From NCBI RefSeq assembly GCF_900142995.1, contig NZ_FRCR01000003.1, forward strand, positions 1-64,000: a DNA stretch of 64,000 nt, read 5' to 3'. Position 1 is the first letter of the stretch, and every line of letters begins with the position of its first letter. Shown here piece by piece: positions 56,307 through 64,000 of this stretch. The DNA is from Caldanaerovirga acetigignens (lineage in GTDB: Bacteria > Bacillota > Thermosediminibacteria > Thermosediminibacterales > Thermosediminibacteraceae). Position numbers and translations under genes: made by a program. Under the pieces are notes generated by a model, which was not told the DNA's origin, searched no databases, and worked only from the letters and a program-made list of their open reading frames with translations.

Positions 56307-57644
56307 TCAAGCTTGTTCTTCTTCATCCTCTTCGCCTTGGGAAACGTTCTCCACGACTTTCTCGTTGACCTTCGCCTGGGATATCAAAAAGTCGAATATC
56401 TTCCTCGTGAGTATGTGGTCTTTTATGTGCTCCAAGTCTTCTTCTTTCAGATTCTTTTGATATTCAGCCAAAGACTTCTGAGCTGCTTCGGCGTACTTGG
56501 TCAGCTCTTCTTCCACTTCTTCATCGGTGACTTGTATATTTTCTGCTTTTGCCAAAGCCTCCAGGACCAGCGATGTCTTTACGTTGTTGTAGGCCCTTTC
56601 CTGGAACCTCCCTTTGAACTCTTCAGGCGAAAGCTTGGAAATCTCCAGATACTGTTTTAAATCCAATCCTCTTAACCTGAGTTGGAAAGCAAAATCCATA
56701 ATTAACCTTTCTATCTCTCTATCTACCATTACCTGCGGAATGTCGACCTCAGCCTGTTCCACAACTTTTTTGAGGATGGCGCCTCTAAGAGAGCTTTCGG
56801 AAAGCGATTTTGCCCTTTCTTCCAATCTATTCTTAATATCCTGCTTTAATTCCTCCAAGGTTTCGAATTCACTTACGTCCTTTGCAAACTCATCATCCAA
56901 CTGCGGAAGTTCTTTTTCCTTAACTTCTTTTAGCGAAACTTTAAAGAGTACTTCCTTTCCCGCCAGGTCCTTGTTCGGATGTTCAGCAGGATATGTAACC
57001 GCAACCTCCTTGGTCTCACCAGGCTTCATTCCGATTATCTTCTCTTCCAAATCCTCTACCAGAACTTTCGAACCTAACTCCAGGGGGTAATTTTGTACCT
57101 TCGCATCCTTTAAAGGTTCCCCGTTTGCGAAACCCTCGAGGTCAACCAACACCACATCGCCCTTTTGTGCAGGTCGTTCTACGGACACAAGTCTCGAATT
57201 TTTCTCCTGCAAATCTTTTAGCTCTTTTTCCACATCCTCCTCGGTAACATTGTACACCATTTTTTCCACTTCTAAACCCCTGTACTGTCCCAACTTAACT
57301 TCAGGTTTTACCGTCACTTTGGCAGTAGCGACAACCCCTATATCCTTTCCTATTTTGTCTATGTCAAAATGCGGGTGGTCCACCGGCTCCAAACTGTTTT
57401 CTTCTACTCCTTTTTTGTAGGCCTCGGAAAGCACTATCTCCGCTGCATCTTCATAGAAAACTTCGGGGCCGTAATACCTTTCAATTAGACTCCTTGGGGC
57501 CTTGCCCCGCCTGAAACCTGGAATGTTGAACCTTCTTACATTTTTTCTGTAAGACTGCTCTACAGCCTTTTCAAATTCTCCAGCTTCAACTTCGATTTTC
57601 AAAGTCGCCACATTATTTTCTATTTTTTCCACATTAACTTTCAT
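56307..57644 (-). CDS. tig: Trigger factor chaperone
   Basis: The protein has about 445 residues. The ribosome-binding N-terminal domain contains [20 protein letters not shown]. The FKBP-type peptidyl-prolyl isomerase domain (about 150-240, [20 protein letters not shown]) and a long helical C-terminal domain follow, with an acidic tail (GEEDEEEQA). I chose the ATG at 57644 because GAGGAGG precedes it by about 7 nt; the upstream extension has no function in the family. It folds nascent chains at the ribosome exit. It is first in the tig-clpP-clpX operon. Confidence 0.95.
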   Translation of the reverse strand: MKVNVEKIENNVATLKIEVEAGEFEKAVEQSYRKNVRRFNIPGFRRGKAPRSLIERYYGPEVFYEDAAEIVLSEAYKKGVEENSLEPVDHPHFDIDKIGKDIGVVATAKVTVKPEVKLGQYRGLEVEKMVYNVTEEDVEKELKDLQEKNSRLVSVERPAQKGDVVLVDLEGFANGEPLKDAKVQNYPLELGSKVLVEDLEEKIIGMKPGETKEVAVTYPAEHPNKDLAGKEVLFKVSLKEVKEKELPQLDDEFAKDVSEFETLEELKQDIKNRLEERAKSLSESSLRGAILKKVVEQAEVDIPQVMVDREIERLIMDFAFQLRLRGLDLKQYLEISKLSPEEFKGRFQERAYNNVKTSLVLEALAKAENIQVTDEEVEEELTKYAEAAQKSLAEYQKNLKEEDLEHIKDHILTRKIFDFLISQAKVNEKVVENVSQGEEDEEEQA

Positions 57645-57719
57645 TATGCTCCTCCTCACAAACACGCTAAACCTTTTTTGCCATTTTATTATAGCATAAA
57701 AAAATAGATAATAAAACAA

Positions 57720-57750
57720 TACCCCGGCTTGAATACCGAGGCTTTTTTTC
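57720..57750 (-). terminator. Probable terminator of the tRNA operon
   Basis: On the minus strand CCTCGG and CCGGGG pair around a TATTCAAG loop, followed by T-rich sequence. It lies just after the last tRNA gene. The stem is short and holds a G-U pair. Confidence 0.6.
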
Positions 57751-57759
57751 GAAAGATTT

Positions 57760-57843
57760 TGGTGCGGGCGAGAGGATTTGAACCTCCACGGGAAACCCAA
57801 CGGATCCTAAGTCCGTCGCGTCTGCCAGTTCCGCCACGCCCGC
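57760..57843 (-). tRNA. tRNA-Leu (anticodon TAG)
   Basis: The minus strand folds into a class II tRNA with acceptor GCGGGCG/CGCCCGC, anticodon loop CTTAGGA, a long variable arm, GGTTCAAATCC in the T-arm and an encoded CCA end. It is last in a seven-gene tRNA operon. Confidence 0.93.
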
Positions 57844-57844
57844 A

Positions 57845-57920
57845 TGGTGAGCCATGGAGGACTCGAACCTCCGACACCCTGATTAAAAGTCAGGTGCTCT
57901 ACCGCCTGAGCTAATGGCCC
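57845..57920 (-). tRNA. tRNA-Lys (anticodon TTT)
   Basis: Acceptor GGGCCAT/ATGGCTC, D-arm TAGCTCAG, anticodon loop CTTTTAA within CTGA-loop-TCAG, T-arm GGTTCGAGTCC and an encoded CCA end support this call. Confidence 0.95.
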
Positions 57921-57925
57921 TTCTC

Positions 57926-57999
57926 TGGCTGGGGCGGTAGGATTCGAACCTACGATGCAGGATCCAAAGTCCCGTGCCTTACCTCTTGGCTACGCCCCA
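57926..57999 (-). tRNA. tRNA-Gln (anticodon TTG)
   Basis: Acceptor TGGGGCG/CGCCCCA, anticodon loop CTTTGGA, T-arm GGTTCGAATCC and an encoded CCA end are present. The first base T is typical of bacterial tRNA-Gln. Confidence 0.94.
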
Positions 58000-58011
58000 A
58001 CAAAAAATAAT

Positions 58012-58089
58012 TGGGGTGGATAGTGGGATTCGAACCCACGACCTCCAGAGCCACAATCTGGCGTTCTAACCATCTGAACTATATCCACC
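58012..58089 (-). tRNA. tRNA-His (anticodon GTG)
   Basis: Acceptor GTGGATA/TATCCAC with an extra encoded G at position -1 (58089) opposite C73 marks tRNA-His. The anticodon loop is TTGTGGC, and the CCA end is encoded. Confidence 0.94.
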
Positions 58090-58098
58090 ACGCACAAA

Positions 58099-58175
58099 TG
58101 GTGCGCCCGAGAGGATTCGAACCTCTGGCCCACGGATTAGAAGTCCGTTGCTCTGTCCTGCTGAGCTACGGGCGC
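58099..58175 (-). tRNA. tRNA-Arg (anticodon TCT)
   Basis: Acceptor GCGCCCG/CGGGCGC, anticodon loop CTTCTAA between ACGGA and TCCGT, T-arm GGTTCGAATCC and an encoded CCA end support this call. Confidence 0.94.
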
Positions 58176-58178
58176 AAA

Positions 58179-58254
58179 TGGAGCGGGAAACGGGACTCGA
58201 ACCCGCGGCACCCAGCTTGGAAGGCTGGTGCTCTACCACCTGAGCTATTCCCGC
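58179..58254 (-). tRNA. tRNA-Gly (anticodon TCC)
   Basis: Acceptor GCGGGAA/TTCCCGC, D-arm TAGCTCAG, anticodon loop CTTCCAA between CCAGC and GCTGG, T-arm GGTTCGAGTCC and an encoded CCA end are present. Confidence 0.95.
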
Positions 58255-58259
58255 CCGCA

Positions 58260-58336
58260 TGGTCGAGGCAGAGGGACTCGAACCCCCGACCCCATGGTCC
58301 CAAACCATGTGCGCTACCAAACTGCGCCATGCCTCG
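58260..58336 (-). tRNA. tRNA-Pro (anticodon TGG)
   Basis: Acceptor CGAGGCA/TGCCTCG, anticodon loop TTTGGGA between CATGG and CCATG, T-arm GGTTCGAGTCC and an encoded CCA end are present. It is the first gene of the tRNA operon. Confidence 0.94.
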
Positions 58337-58359
58337 CCACGGTCTTCAGGACATTGTAT

Positions 58360-58388
58360 AGTATACATTAATTTAACCTTCGAGTCAA
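58360..58388 (-). promoter_or_regulatory. Promoter of the tRNA operon
   Basis: The minus strand has TTGACT, 17 bp, TATACT, ending about 24 bp before the tRNA-Pro gene. It is near consensus, as expected for a stable-RNA operon. Confidence 0.85.
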
Positions 58389-58427
58389 GATTATTTTAAC
58401 ACAATCCTCTGCTGTTTTTCAAACACT

Positions 58428-59318
58428 TTACGTTATGATAGTTCCATCATTGCAAGATTCCAAAATTACATATTGCGATTTTATCCCTTTTTCTTTGAAA
58501 ACACCAACCATAAATTCGCCTGTTTCCTTCGATTTTTCTTCCAGCACAACTCCCACCACCGAAGGACCAGCACCGCTCAAGAAGCAGCCAAGCATGCCCA
58601 TTTTCGGCGCTTTTTCCAATATTTCCTCCAATCCGGGCACAAGCGACATTCGGTACGGCTGATGTAGAACATCCTGGGTTGCTACTTGAAGCACGGAAAG
58701 GTCTCTTTCGCTTATACCCGCCACAAGCAGCGCTATCCTGCCTATGTTGAATACTGCATCCTCCAAGCTCACATTTTTGGGAATCACTTGCCTTGCTCTT
58801 TCAGTTTTAAGTTCGAATTCTGGAATTGCCACTACGAACTTCAAATCAGGCGGCATGGATAATTTTTTATATAAAACCCTGTCATTTACTTTTACTGATA
58901 TGGTAAATCCTCCTAAGATGGCAGCGACCACATTATCCGGGTGCCCTTCCATTTCGGTGGCAAAATTTATTATTTCTTCCCTGCTGAACGGGCTTCCCAA
59001 AAGCAAGTTTGCAGCAATCATGCCACCGGCAATACACGCGGCGCTGCTTCCCAATCCCCTCGCAAGCGGTATTTCATTTTTCAATCTTATATAAAGTTTT
59101 TTTTCGATGTTCACTTTCTTTAAAATAGTGCTGGCTGCTCTGTACACCAGGTTATCTTCCCCCAAGGATATTTTCCCCTTGCCCTCACCCGACACTTCTA
59201 TTTTGGGAATGTCAGAAAATTCCATTTCGATGAAGTTATACAAATTCACCGCCGTCCCAATACAGTCAAAACCGGGGCCGAAATTGGCTATGCTCGCTGG
59301 AACTCTGACTCTTACCAA
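58428..59318 (-). CDS. thrB: Homoserine kinase
   Basis: This protein of about 296 residues belongs to the GHMP kinase family. It begins VRVRVPASIANFGPGFDC, carries the ATP-binding LARGLGSSAACIAGGMIAAN and VEGHPDNVVAAILGG, and near its end has MLGCFLSGAGPSVVGVV. I chose TTG at 59318 because GGGAG lies 7 nt upstream and the protein then starts like known homoserine kinases. It phosphorylates homoserine for threonine synthesis. It follows thrC by 5 nt and closes the threonine operon. Confidence 0.93.
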   Translation of the reverse strand: MVRVRVPASIANFGPGFDCIGTAVNLYNFIEMEFSDIPKIEVSGEGKGKISLGEDNLVYRAASTILKKVNIEKKLYIRLKNEIPLARGLGSSAACIAGGMIAANLLLGSPFSREEIINFATEMEGHPDNVVAAILGGFTISVKVNDRVLYKKLSMPPDLKFVVAIPEFELKTERARQVIPKNVSLEDAVFNIGRIALLVAGISERDLSVLQVATQDVLHQPYRMSLVPGLEEILEKAPKMGMLGCFLSGAGPSVVGVVLEEKSKETGEFMVGVFKEKGIKSQYVILESCNDGTIIT

Positions 59319-59323
59319 ATTCT

Positions 59324-60385
59324 TCACTCCCTGCCGTATATTACTCTTTCTAAAGCATGAATTTCCGGAGGAATGACCTCTGGAGAAACGCCCGTTCTTA
59401 TCGCAGTGTCCGGGTCTTTCAAACCGTGCCCTGTTAAAACGCATACAACTTTTGAATTTTCTTTAAAATACCCCATCTTAAAATGCTTTATGACTCCAGC
59501 CAACGACGCCGCCGAAGCCGGCTCTGCGAAAATACCTTCTTTTTCTGCCAAAAGGTGATACGCATTTAGTATTTCTTCGTCGGTCACCTTATCTATGAGC
59601 CCACCGGATTCAGTTACAGCAGCTTCCGCGGTCTTCCAACTCGCTGGATTTCCTATTCTAATGGCAGTTGCTATTGTTTTAGGATTTTCTATCACCCTTT
59701 TTTCTACTATCGGCGCCGCTCCAGCCGCCTGAAACCCCAGCATTTTCGGTAACTTCGATATCTTCCCAATGGAATGGTATTCTCTAAAACCCTTCCAGTA
59801 CGCCGTGATGTTCCCAGCATTTCCGACAGGAATCGCAAGGTAGTCGGGGGCAGCGGAAAATTCGTCGCATATTTCGAAAGCCGCCGTTTTCTGACCTTCT
59901 ATGCGGTTGGGGTTTATGGAATTGACCAGGGTTACCGGATGCTTTTTGGAAAATTCCCTCACTATCTTCAGAGCATCGTCAAAATTCCCTTCTACGGCCA
60001 CAACTTTAGCTCCATAAGCTATGGCCTGAGCAAGTTTTCCCACGGCAATGGCATTTTTCGGTATGAGGACTACGCATTTTAAACCGGCTCTTGCCGCATA
60101 AGCTGCCGCAGAAGCGGAAGTATTTCCGGTAGAAGCGCAAATTACCGCAGTAGACCCCTTTTCCAGAGCCGCTGAAACCGCCACTGTCATACCCCTGTCT
60201 TTAAAAGAACCTGTGGGGTTGACGCCTTCGTATTTCAAGTGCAATTCAAAGTTTAATCCTAGGTAATTCTCTAAATTGTATGCCCTTATAAGCGGCGTAT
60301 TTCCTTCCTTCAAAGTAACGATGCACTCTTTCCTTTTAACTGGCAATAAATCGAAATATCTACTAATTATCCCCATGTACGCCAT
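59324..60385 (-). CDS. thrC: Threonine synthase
   Basis: This 353-residue pyridoxal-phosphate enzyme of fold type II has its cofactor lysine in [20 protein letters not shown], with [20 protein letters not shown] and the glycine-rich [16 protein letters not shown] loop. The length fits the short, bacterial-type threonine synthases. ATG at 60385 lies inside the end of hom (23-bp overlap) behind GGAGGAGG, indicating translational coupling. It converts phosphohomoserine to threonine. Confidence 0.95.
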   Translation of the reverse strand: MAYMGIISRYFDLLPVKRKECIVTLKEGNTPLIRAYNLENYLGLNFELHLKYEGVNPTGSFKDRGMTVAVSAALEKGSTAVICASTGNTSASAAAYAARAGLKCVVLIPKNAIAVGKLAQAIAYGAKVVAVEGNFDDALKIVREFSKKHPVTLVNSINPNRIEGQKTAAFEICDEFSAAPDYLAIPVGNAGNITAYWKGFREYHSIGKISKLPKMLGFQAAGAAPIVEKRVIENPKTIATAIRIGNPASWKTAEAAVTESGGLIDKVTDEEILNAYHLLAEKEGIFAEPASAASLAGVIKHFKMGYFKENSKVVCVLTGHGLKDPDTAIRTGVSPEVIPPEIHALERVIYGRE

Positions 60386-61658
60386 TAGAAGATACCTCCT
60401 CCACTCTTATGACATTGATTACCCTCTCAACATCCTTCAAATCCCTTATCTCATTTATGGCTTTTTTAAGGTTGTTGAAATGAACCTGATGAGTTACCGT
60501 TACTATTTCTGCTACATCACCTTTTACATCTTTTTGTATTACCATGTGGAGGCTTATATCATTCCTCCCAAAAGCTCCGCTAATCTTAGAAAGCACTCCA
60601 GGCTTGTCCTTTGCCTTCAAGCGGATGTAAAACCGGCTTGTCGACGAACCTACATCTATAACTTTCAATTCATCGTAACAAGTGCAATAGATTCTCCTTT
60701 TCCCTTCGCGAGCTGCATCCATTATATCTGCCACTACCGCACTGGCTGTCGGCATCTTCCCTGCCCCTTGACCAAAAAACATGACTTCTCCCACTGCATC
60801 TCCTTCGACAAGAATGGCATTATAGACATCCCTTACGGCACTCAAAGGGTGATTTTTACTGAGCATCGTTGGCGCCACCAAGACTTCTACTTCGCTTTTT
60901 CCCACTTTCCGAGCCGATGCCACTAATTTTACCGTGTACCCCAATTCACCAGCATATTTTATATCTTCGAGCTCTATATTCTCTATGCCCTCGACGTAGA
61001 CTTTATCTGGAGTTATACGCGTATTGAATGCTATTGAAGAAAGTATTGCAAGCTTTCTTGCTGCATCGAAACCCTTAATATCATCTGAAGGGTCGCTTTC
61101 CGCATATCCAAGCCTCTGCGCTTCACGCAAAGCATCTTCAAAATTCCTTCTCTTTTCCTGCATTTGTGTTAAAATGTAATTTGTGGTGCCATTTAGTATC
61201 CCAGAAATTCTCAGGATGCGGTTGGCAGCCAAACAATGCTTCATTGGCCTTATTATCGGAATTCCCCCACCCACACTGGCCTCGAAGTAAAGGCCTACTC
61301 CTGACTTTTCAGCAAGCTCGAAAAGTTCTTTTCCATGCTTAGATATTACCTCTTTGTTCGCCGTAACCACATGTTTTTTATTTTGCAAAGCCTTTTTTAT
61401 ATAGCTCAGTGCCGGTTCTTCCCCTCCCAAAACCTCGACGACTATGTTTATTTGTTCATCATCCAATATATCATCGGCCTGCACGGTCAATTTACCATCT
61501 GCGTAAGGAGTCCTTTTCTTTGAAAGGTCCCTTACCAGTATTTTTTTAACGTTTACCTCTTCACCCAATCTTTGCTTTATCACTTTACGGTTATTCTCAA
61601 GAAGCTCCACCACACCTGTTCCGACTGTGCCAAGCCCCAAAATCCCAATATTAATCAT
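60363..61658 (-). CDS. hom: Homoserine dehydrogenase
   Basis: The 431-residue protein opens [20 protein letters not shown] with the nucleotide-binding GxGxxG. The substrate domain contains [19 protein letters not shown] and [22 protein letters not shown]-terminal ACT domain (about 350-425, [20 protein letters not shown]) is the site of threonine feedback in the family. It reduces aspartate semialdehyde to homoserine. It follows the ACT-domain protein by 30 nt in the hom-thrC-thrB operon. Confidence 0.95.
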   Translation of the reverse strand: MINIGILGLGTVGTGVVELLENNRKVIKQRLGEEVNVKKILVRDLSKKRTPYADGKLTVQADDILDDEQINIVVEVLGGEEPALSYIKKALQNKKHVVTANKEVISKHGKELFELAEKSGVGLYFEASVGGGIPIIRPMKHCLAANRILRISGILNGTTNYILTQMQEKRRNFEDALREAQRLGYAESDPSDDIKGFDAARKLAILSSIAFNTRITPDKVYVEGIENIELEDIKYAGELGYTVKLVASARKVGKSEVEVLVAPTMLSKNHPLSAVRDVYNAILVEGDAVGEVMFFGQGAGKMPTASAVVADIMDAAREGKRRIYCTCYDELKVIDVGSSTSRFYIRLKAKDKPGVLSKISGAFGRNDISLHMVIQKDVKGDVAEIVTVTHQVHFNNLKKAINEIRDLKDVERVINVIRVEEVSSNGVHGDN

Positions 61659-61688
61659 GATTTTTCCCTCCCCTTAGCCTAGCTTTTA

Positions 61689-62132
61689 TCACTCTTGAGC
61701 TAATACTTCTATCTTCGCCACTCCCTGCTTTTTTTCTACGATTTCAAGCACTTCTTCGACATTTCTCGTCATCTGGCTAGTATCAAAAGAAATTGTCACG
61801 TTTGCAAGACCCTGCAGGGGAATATTTTGATTTATCGTAAGTATGTTTCCTCTAGCTTTTGCTATTTCATCCAAAATTGATGACAAAACCCCCGGTTTAT
61901 GCTCCAAAATTAAAGATATTGTAATTATCTTGCCCATACTGGCCTCATAAAAAGGGAATACATAATCCTTGTATTTGTAATAGGCACTTCGGCTCATACC
62001 GACCATTTTTGTAGCCTCGTTTACCGTCTTTGCCTTACCGTTTTTTAAAAGCTCTTTGGCCTTTACCGTCTTTTTTAATATCTCAGGCAAAATCTCCTCC
62101 TTGACTATGTAAAATCCCCTGCCTCCCGTCAA
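61689..62132 (-). CDS. ACT-domain protein (PheB-like), first gene of the threonine operon
   Basis: The 147-residue protein has an N-terminal helix-turn-helix-like part (about 20-60, [20 protein letters not shown]) and a C-terminal ACT domain (about 70-145, [20 protein letters not shown] and [20 protein letters not shown]). This is the PheB/UPF0735 layout found before hom in many Firmicutes. The start appears to be TTG at 62132 with GGGAGGGG 9 nt upstream. It probably senses an amino acid and may modulate homoserine dehydrogenase or transcription. The precise role is not established. Confidence 0.85.
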   Translation of the reverse strand: MTGGRGFYIVKEEILPEILKKTVKAKELLKNGKAKTVNEATKMVGMSRSAYYKYKDYVFPFYEASMGKIITISLILEHKPGVLSSILDEIAKARGNILTINQNIPLQGLANVTISFDTSQMTRNVEEVLEIVEKKQGVAKIEVLAQE

Positions 62133-62197
62133 ATTATTGACCCCTCCCTTGTTTTAGGCGTCTTTGTAAAAAATACATTTTTACATCGATGGGAGAC

Positions 62198-62226
62198 ATT
62201 ATACCGCAAAATAGTTAAAAAAACAA
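62198..62226 (-). promoter_or_regulatory. Promoter of the ACT-hom-thrC-thrB operon
   Basis: The minus strand has TTGTTT, 17 bp, TATAAT about 65 bp before the TTG start. It is back-to-back with the T-box promoter at 62261. Confidence 0.72.
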
Positions 62227-62260
62227 CCCCTTAGGGCTGGATAATTTAAAATTTTAAGTG

Positions 62261-62289
62261 TTGACATCTTCGCTAAATTGTTTTAAAAT
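62261..62289 (+). promoter_or_regulatory. Promoter of the T-box-controlled aminotransferase/serA operon
   Basis: The plus strand has TTGACA, 17 bp, TAAAAT. It lies immediately upstream of the T-box leader. Confidence 0.82.
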
Positions 62290-62299
62290 GTGAAGAAAA

Positions 62300-62522
62300 T
62301 TATTTGTTGCGCAAACAAGCCGTGAAGGGGAAAATTAAAGGGAATTCCTTTTAGAGAGCCGGTGGTCGGTGCAAACCGGCAGGAACCCTTTATTTCCGCC
62401 CCAGAGCTGCCGGCGATGAGCCAGGCCGGGCGATGCCCGTTACAAAAATGAGTCTTTGGACTTAAATTTGCTGCTTAGGGTGGCACCGCGGACAAAACCG
62501 CCCCTTCATGGGGCGGTTTTTT
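62300..62522 (+). promoter_or_regulatory. T-box leader, probably serine-specific
   Basis: The leader contains AGAGAGCCGGTGG and GGTGCAAACCGG in stem I, and the diagnostic T-box sequence AGGGTGGCACCGCGG at 62477-62491. A strong terminator (AAACCGCCCC/GGGGCGGTTT, 62494-62520, then T-run) follows. T-boxes bind an uncharged tRNA and then allow read-through. By alignment from memory with serine T-boxes I place the specifier at TCC in TTTCCGCCCCAGAGCTG (serine). This fits the downstream aminotransferase and serA-like genes, but I have not folded the RNA. Confidence 0.9.
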
Positions 62523-62565
62523 GTATATAAAAATATAAAAAAATTCAAAAGGAGGCCGCTTTATA

Positions 62566-63714
62566 ATGAAAAAGCATCATCTAAGGATTCCAGGTCCAAC
62601 CGAGGTCCCTGAACAGGTTCTAAGGGCTATGCAGGCCCCCATGATCAACCACAGGGGCGAGGAGTTTACCTCGCTGTTTAAAAAAGTCTCGGAAGAGATA
62701 AAAGAGGTTTTTCAAACAAAAAATGACGTGTTGGTATTCCCTTCTGCAGGAACGGGAGCAATGGAGGCAGCTATTGCAAACCTCTTTTCTCCCGGAGATC
62801 TGATAGTTTCTTTCAGTTGCGGAGTCTTCGGCGACAGATTCGCAGACATAGCCGAAGCTTTTGGTGCAAGAGTAGAAAGAATCAAGGTCGAATGGGGAAG
62901 ACCAGTGACCTATGAAATAGTGAGGGAAAGGATTTCAAAAGATACTAAAAAAGAAATAAAAGGGGTGCTATTTACCCATAACGAAACATCTACAGGCGTC
63001 CTCAACGATATTAAGAGCCTAAGAGAAGCTGTTGGAGACCACCCTGCACTCGTGATAGTTGATGCCATAAGTTCTCTAGGAGCCGTGGAACTTAACACCG
63101 ATGAATGGCAAATAGATGTGGTAGTCGCAGGTTCGCAGAAAGCTTTGATGATTCCTCCCGGCCTCGGGCTTGTTTCAGTGAGTGAAAGAGCGTGGAAAGC
63201 TGTAGAGGATTCCAAGATGCCCAAATATTACTGGAACTTTAAAAATGCAAAAAAGAGCTTGGAAAAGGGTGAAACACCATACACCCCCGCGGTTTCGCTG
63301 GTATATGCCCTTGAGGAGTCGTTAAAACAGATTTTTGATGAGGGGCTTGAAAATATAATAATGAGGCACAAATTACTGGCAAAGGCTTTAAGAGAAGGTC
63401 TTAAAAATCTGGGATTCAGGCTTTTTGCACAAGATTCCTGGGCATCGCCGACGGTTACTGCAGTAGACATCTCGGACTTCCAGGGAAAAATCAATTTCTC
63501 TAAAGCTTTGAAAAATAGATTTAACATAACGGTAGCAGGCGGACAGGAAAAGCTAAAAGGTAAAATCATAAGAATAGGTCATGTCGGTTACGTGGATGAA
63601 CTAGATATTATAAACGTGCTCTCCGCCATAGAAATGATATTGGCAGATGAGGAGCTTTTTGGAAAGGGAGTAAAAGCTGCCGAAAAAGTTTTTAATGAGG
63701 GAGTGGAGGTATAA
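62566..63714 (+). CDS. Class V aminotransferase (serine-glyoxylate / alanine-glyoxylate type)
   Basis: This 382-residue class V pyridoxal-phosphate aminotransferase begins [20 protein letters not shown]. It has [20 protein letters not shown] and [18 protein letters not shown], and the cofactor lysine lies in [23 protein letters not shown] at 62566 follows AAAAGGAGG. The T-box leader and the following serA-like gene indicate a role in serine metabolism, probably transamination linking serine, glyoxylate or hydroxypyruvate. In several anaerobes this gene stands in for serC. Confidence 0.92.
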   Translation: MKKHHLRIPGPTEVPEQVLRAMQAPMINHRGEEFTSLFKKVSEEIKEVFQTKNDVLVFPSAGTGAMEAAIANLFSPGDLIVSFSCGVFGDRFADIAEAFGARVERIKVEWGRPVTYEIVRERISKDTKKEIKGVLFTHNETSTGVLNDIKSLREAVGDHPALVIVDAISSLGAVELNTDEWQIDVVVAGSQKALMIPPGLGLVSVSERAWKAVEDSKMPKYYWNFKNAKKSLEKGETPYTPAVSLVYALEESLKQIFDEGLENIIMRHKLLAKALREGLKNLGFRLFAQDSWASPTVTAVDISDFQGKINFSKALKNRFNITVAGGQEKLKGKIIRIGHVGYVDELDIINVLSAIEMILADEELFGKGVKAAEKVFNEGVEV

Positions 63715-63718
63715 CATT

Positions 63719-64000
63719 ATGAGGGTGCTGGTGTCGGATAAAATCGCAAAGGAAGGCATTGACATTCTGAAGTCCGAATTTGAAGTAGATGTAAGGACGG
63801 ATTTGACTTCAGAGCAACTGAAGGAAATTATCAAAGATTACGATGCCCTAGTCGTGAGGAGCCAGACAAAAGTTACGAAGGAAATAATCGATTGCAGCAA
63901 CTTAAAGGTCATAGGAAGAGCAGGTGTGGGCGTCGACAACATAGATGTGGAAGCCGCGACGATGAAGGGAATACTCGTTGTAAATGCCCCTGAGGGAAAT
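63719..64000 (+). CDS. serA: D-3-phosphoglycerate dehydrogenase, N-terminal part only
   Basis: The plus strand encodes [20 protein letters not shown], later [17 protein letters not shown] and [20 protein letters not shown], the N-terminal signature of SerA. About 94 codons are present before the window ends. ATG at 63719 has GTGGAGG about 8 nt upstream and overlaps nothing. It would oxidise 3-phosphoglycerate in serine synthesis, in one transcript with the aminotransferase under T-box control. Whether an ACT domain follows cannot be seen. Confidence 0.92.
   Translation, partial: MRVLVSDKIAKEGIDILKSEFEVDVRTDLTSEQLKEIIKDYDALVVRSQTKVTKEIIDCSNLKVIGRAGVGVDNIDVEAATMKGILVVNAPEGN

Noticed and set aside
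57667-57877. Two short minus-strand frames over the first tRNA genes
   Set aside because: They translate tRNA-Leu and tRNA-Lys sequence and have no ribosome site; they are not protein genes.
58011-58361. Open reading frame on the plus strand with repeated RGFEP-like peptides
   Set aside because: It is the antisense of the tRNA genes; the peptide pattern comes from conserved T-arm sequences.

Overview
The window reads as chromosomal DNA of an anaerobic, spore-forming member of the Clostridia. The evidence is A+T-rich DNA with many GTG and TTG starts behind strong GGAGG sites, a T-box leader, spore photoproduct lyase, a membrane-anchored LonB-type protease, an iron-hydrogenase-type TM1266 regulator, corrinoid methyltransferase genes and enhancer-dependent (sigma-54) catabolic operons. 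The gene set would fit a Thermosediminibacter/Tepidanaerobacter-like thermophile, but this is inference and no species marker is present. Most genes lie on the minus strand.

Positions 1-5245: a malonate-type module. A sigma-54 promoter drives a class III CoA-transferase, the malonate transporter subunits MadL and MadM, and (cut by the window edge) an acyl-CoA carboxyltransferase/decarboxylase alpha subunit. A sigma-54 activator and an orphan HutP-family RNA-binding protein lie upstream. A near-identical 13-nt sequence precedes a terminator-like hairpin in the operon leader and a second hairpin before the last gene, so HutP-type antitermination is a testable idea. A truncated SDR gene follows.

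Positions 5266-25764: a 20-kb sugar-acid/pentose catabolic island. One operon (23832 to 16614) encodes a transaldolase-like protein, two split transketolases, RpiB, a PHP hydrolase and a class II aldolase. The next (16439 to 5266) encodes two FGGY kinases, a DapA-family aldolase, a 2-hydroxyacid dehydrogenase, a LarA-family racemase, an altronate dehydratase pair, an Nramp-fold transporter lacking the metal-binding motifs, a small membrane protein and an IlvD/Edd dehydratase. Both operons have a sigma-54 promoter with copies of the palindrome ATGCA-N4-TGCAT about 75-140 bp upstream; the activator gene ends beside one copy.

Positions 25855-34330: RtcB ligase, SplB, a TM1266-like regulator, a nitrilase-family amidase, a three-gene CooT/DUF3842 set with a probable frameshift, and an osmoprotectant ABC transporter next to a BusR-like GntR/RCK_C repressor. 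Positions 34427-39444: a corrinoid protein, two UroD-superfamily methyltransferase-like proteins and a GPH-type transporter, probably a demethylation system for an unknown compound.

Positions 39611-64000: superoxide dismutase; a secreted protein with two nearly identical FMN-binding-like domains; a ferredoxin-domain protein behind an FNR/CRP-type site; then housekeeping genes (ligA, pcrA, yerC-like, pepV-like, PAP2, Usp-like, lon, lonB, clpX, clpP, tig), seven tRNA genes (Pro, Gly, Arg, His, Gln, Lys, Leu), the threonine operon (ACT protein, hom, thrC, thrB), and a divergent T-box-controlled class V aminotransferase and serA-like gene. No CRISPR array, rRNA, insertion sequence or origin was seen.
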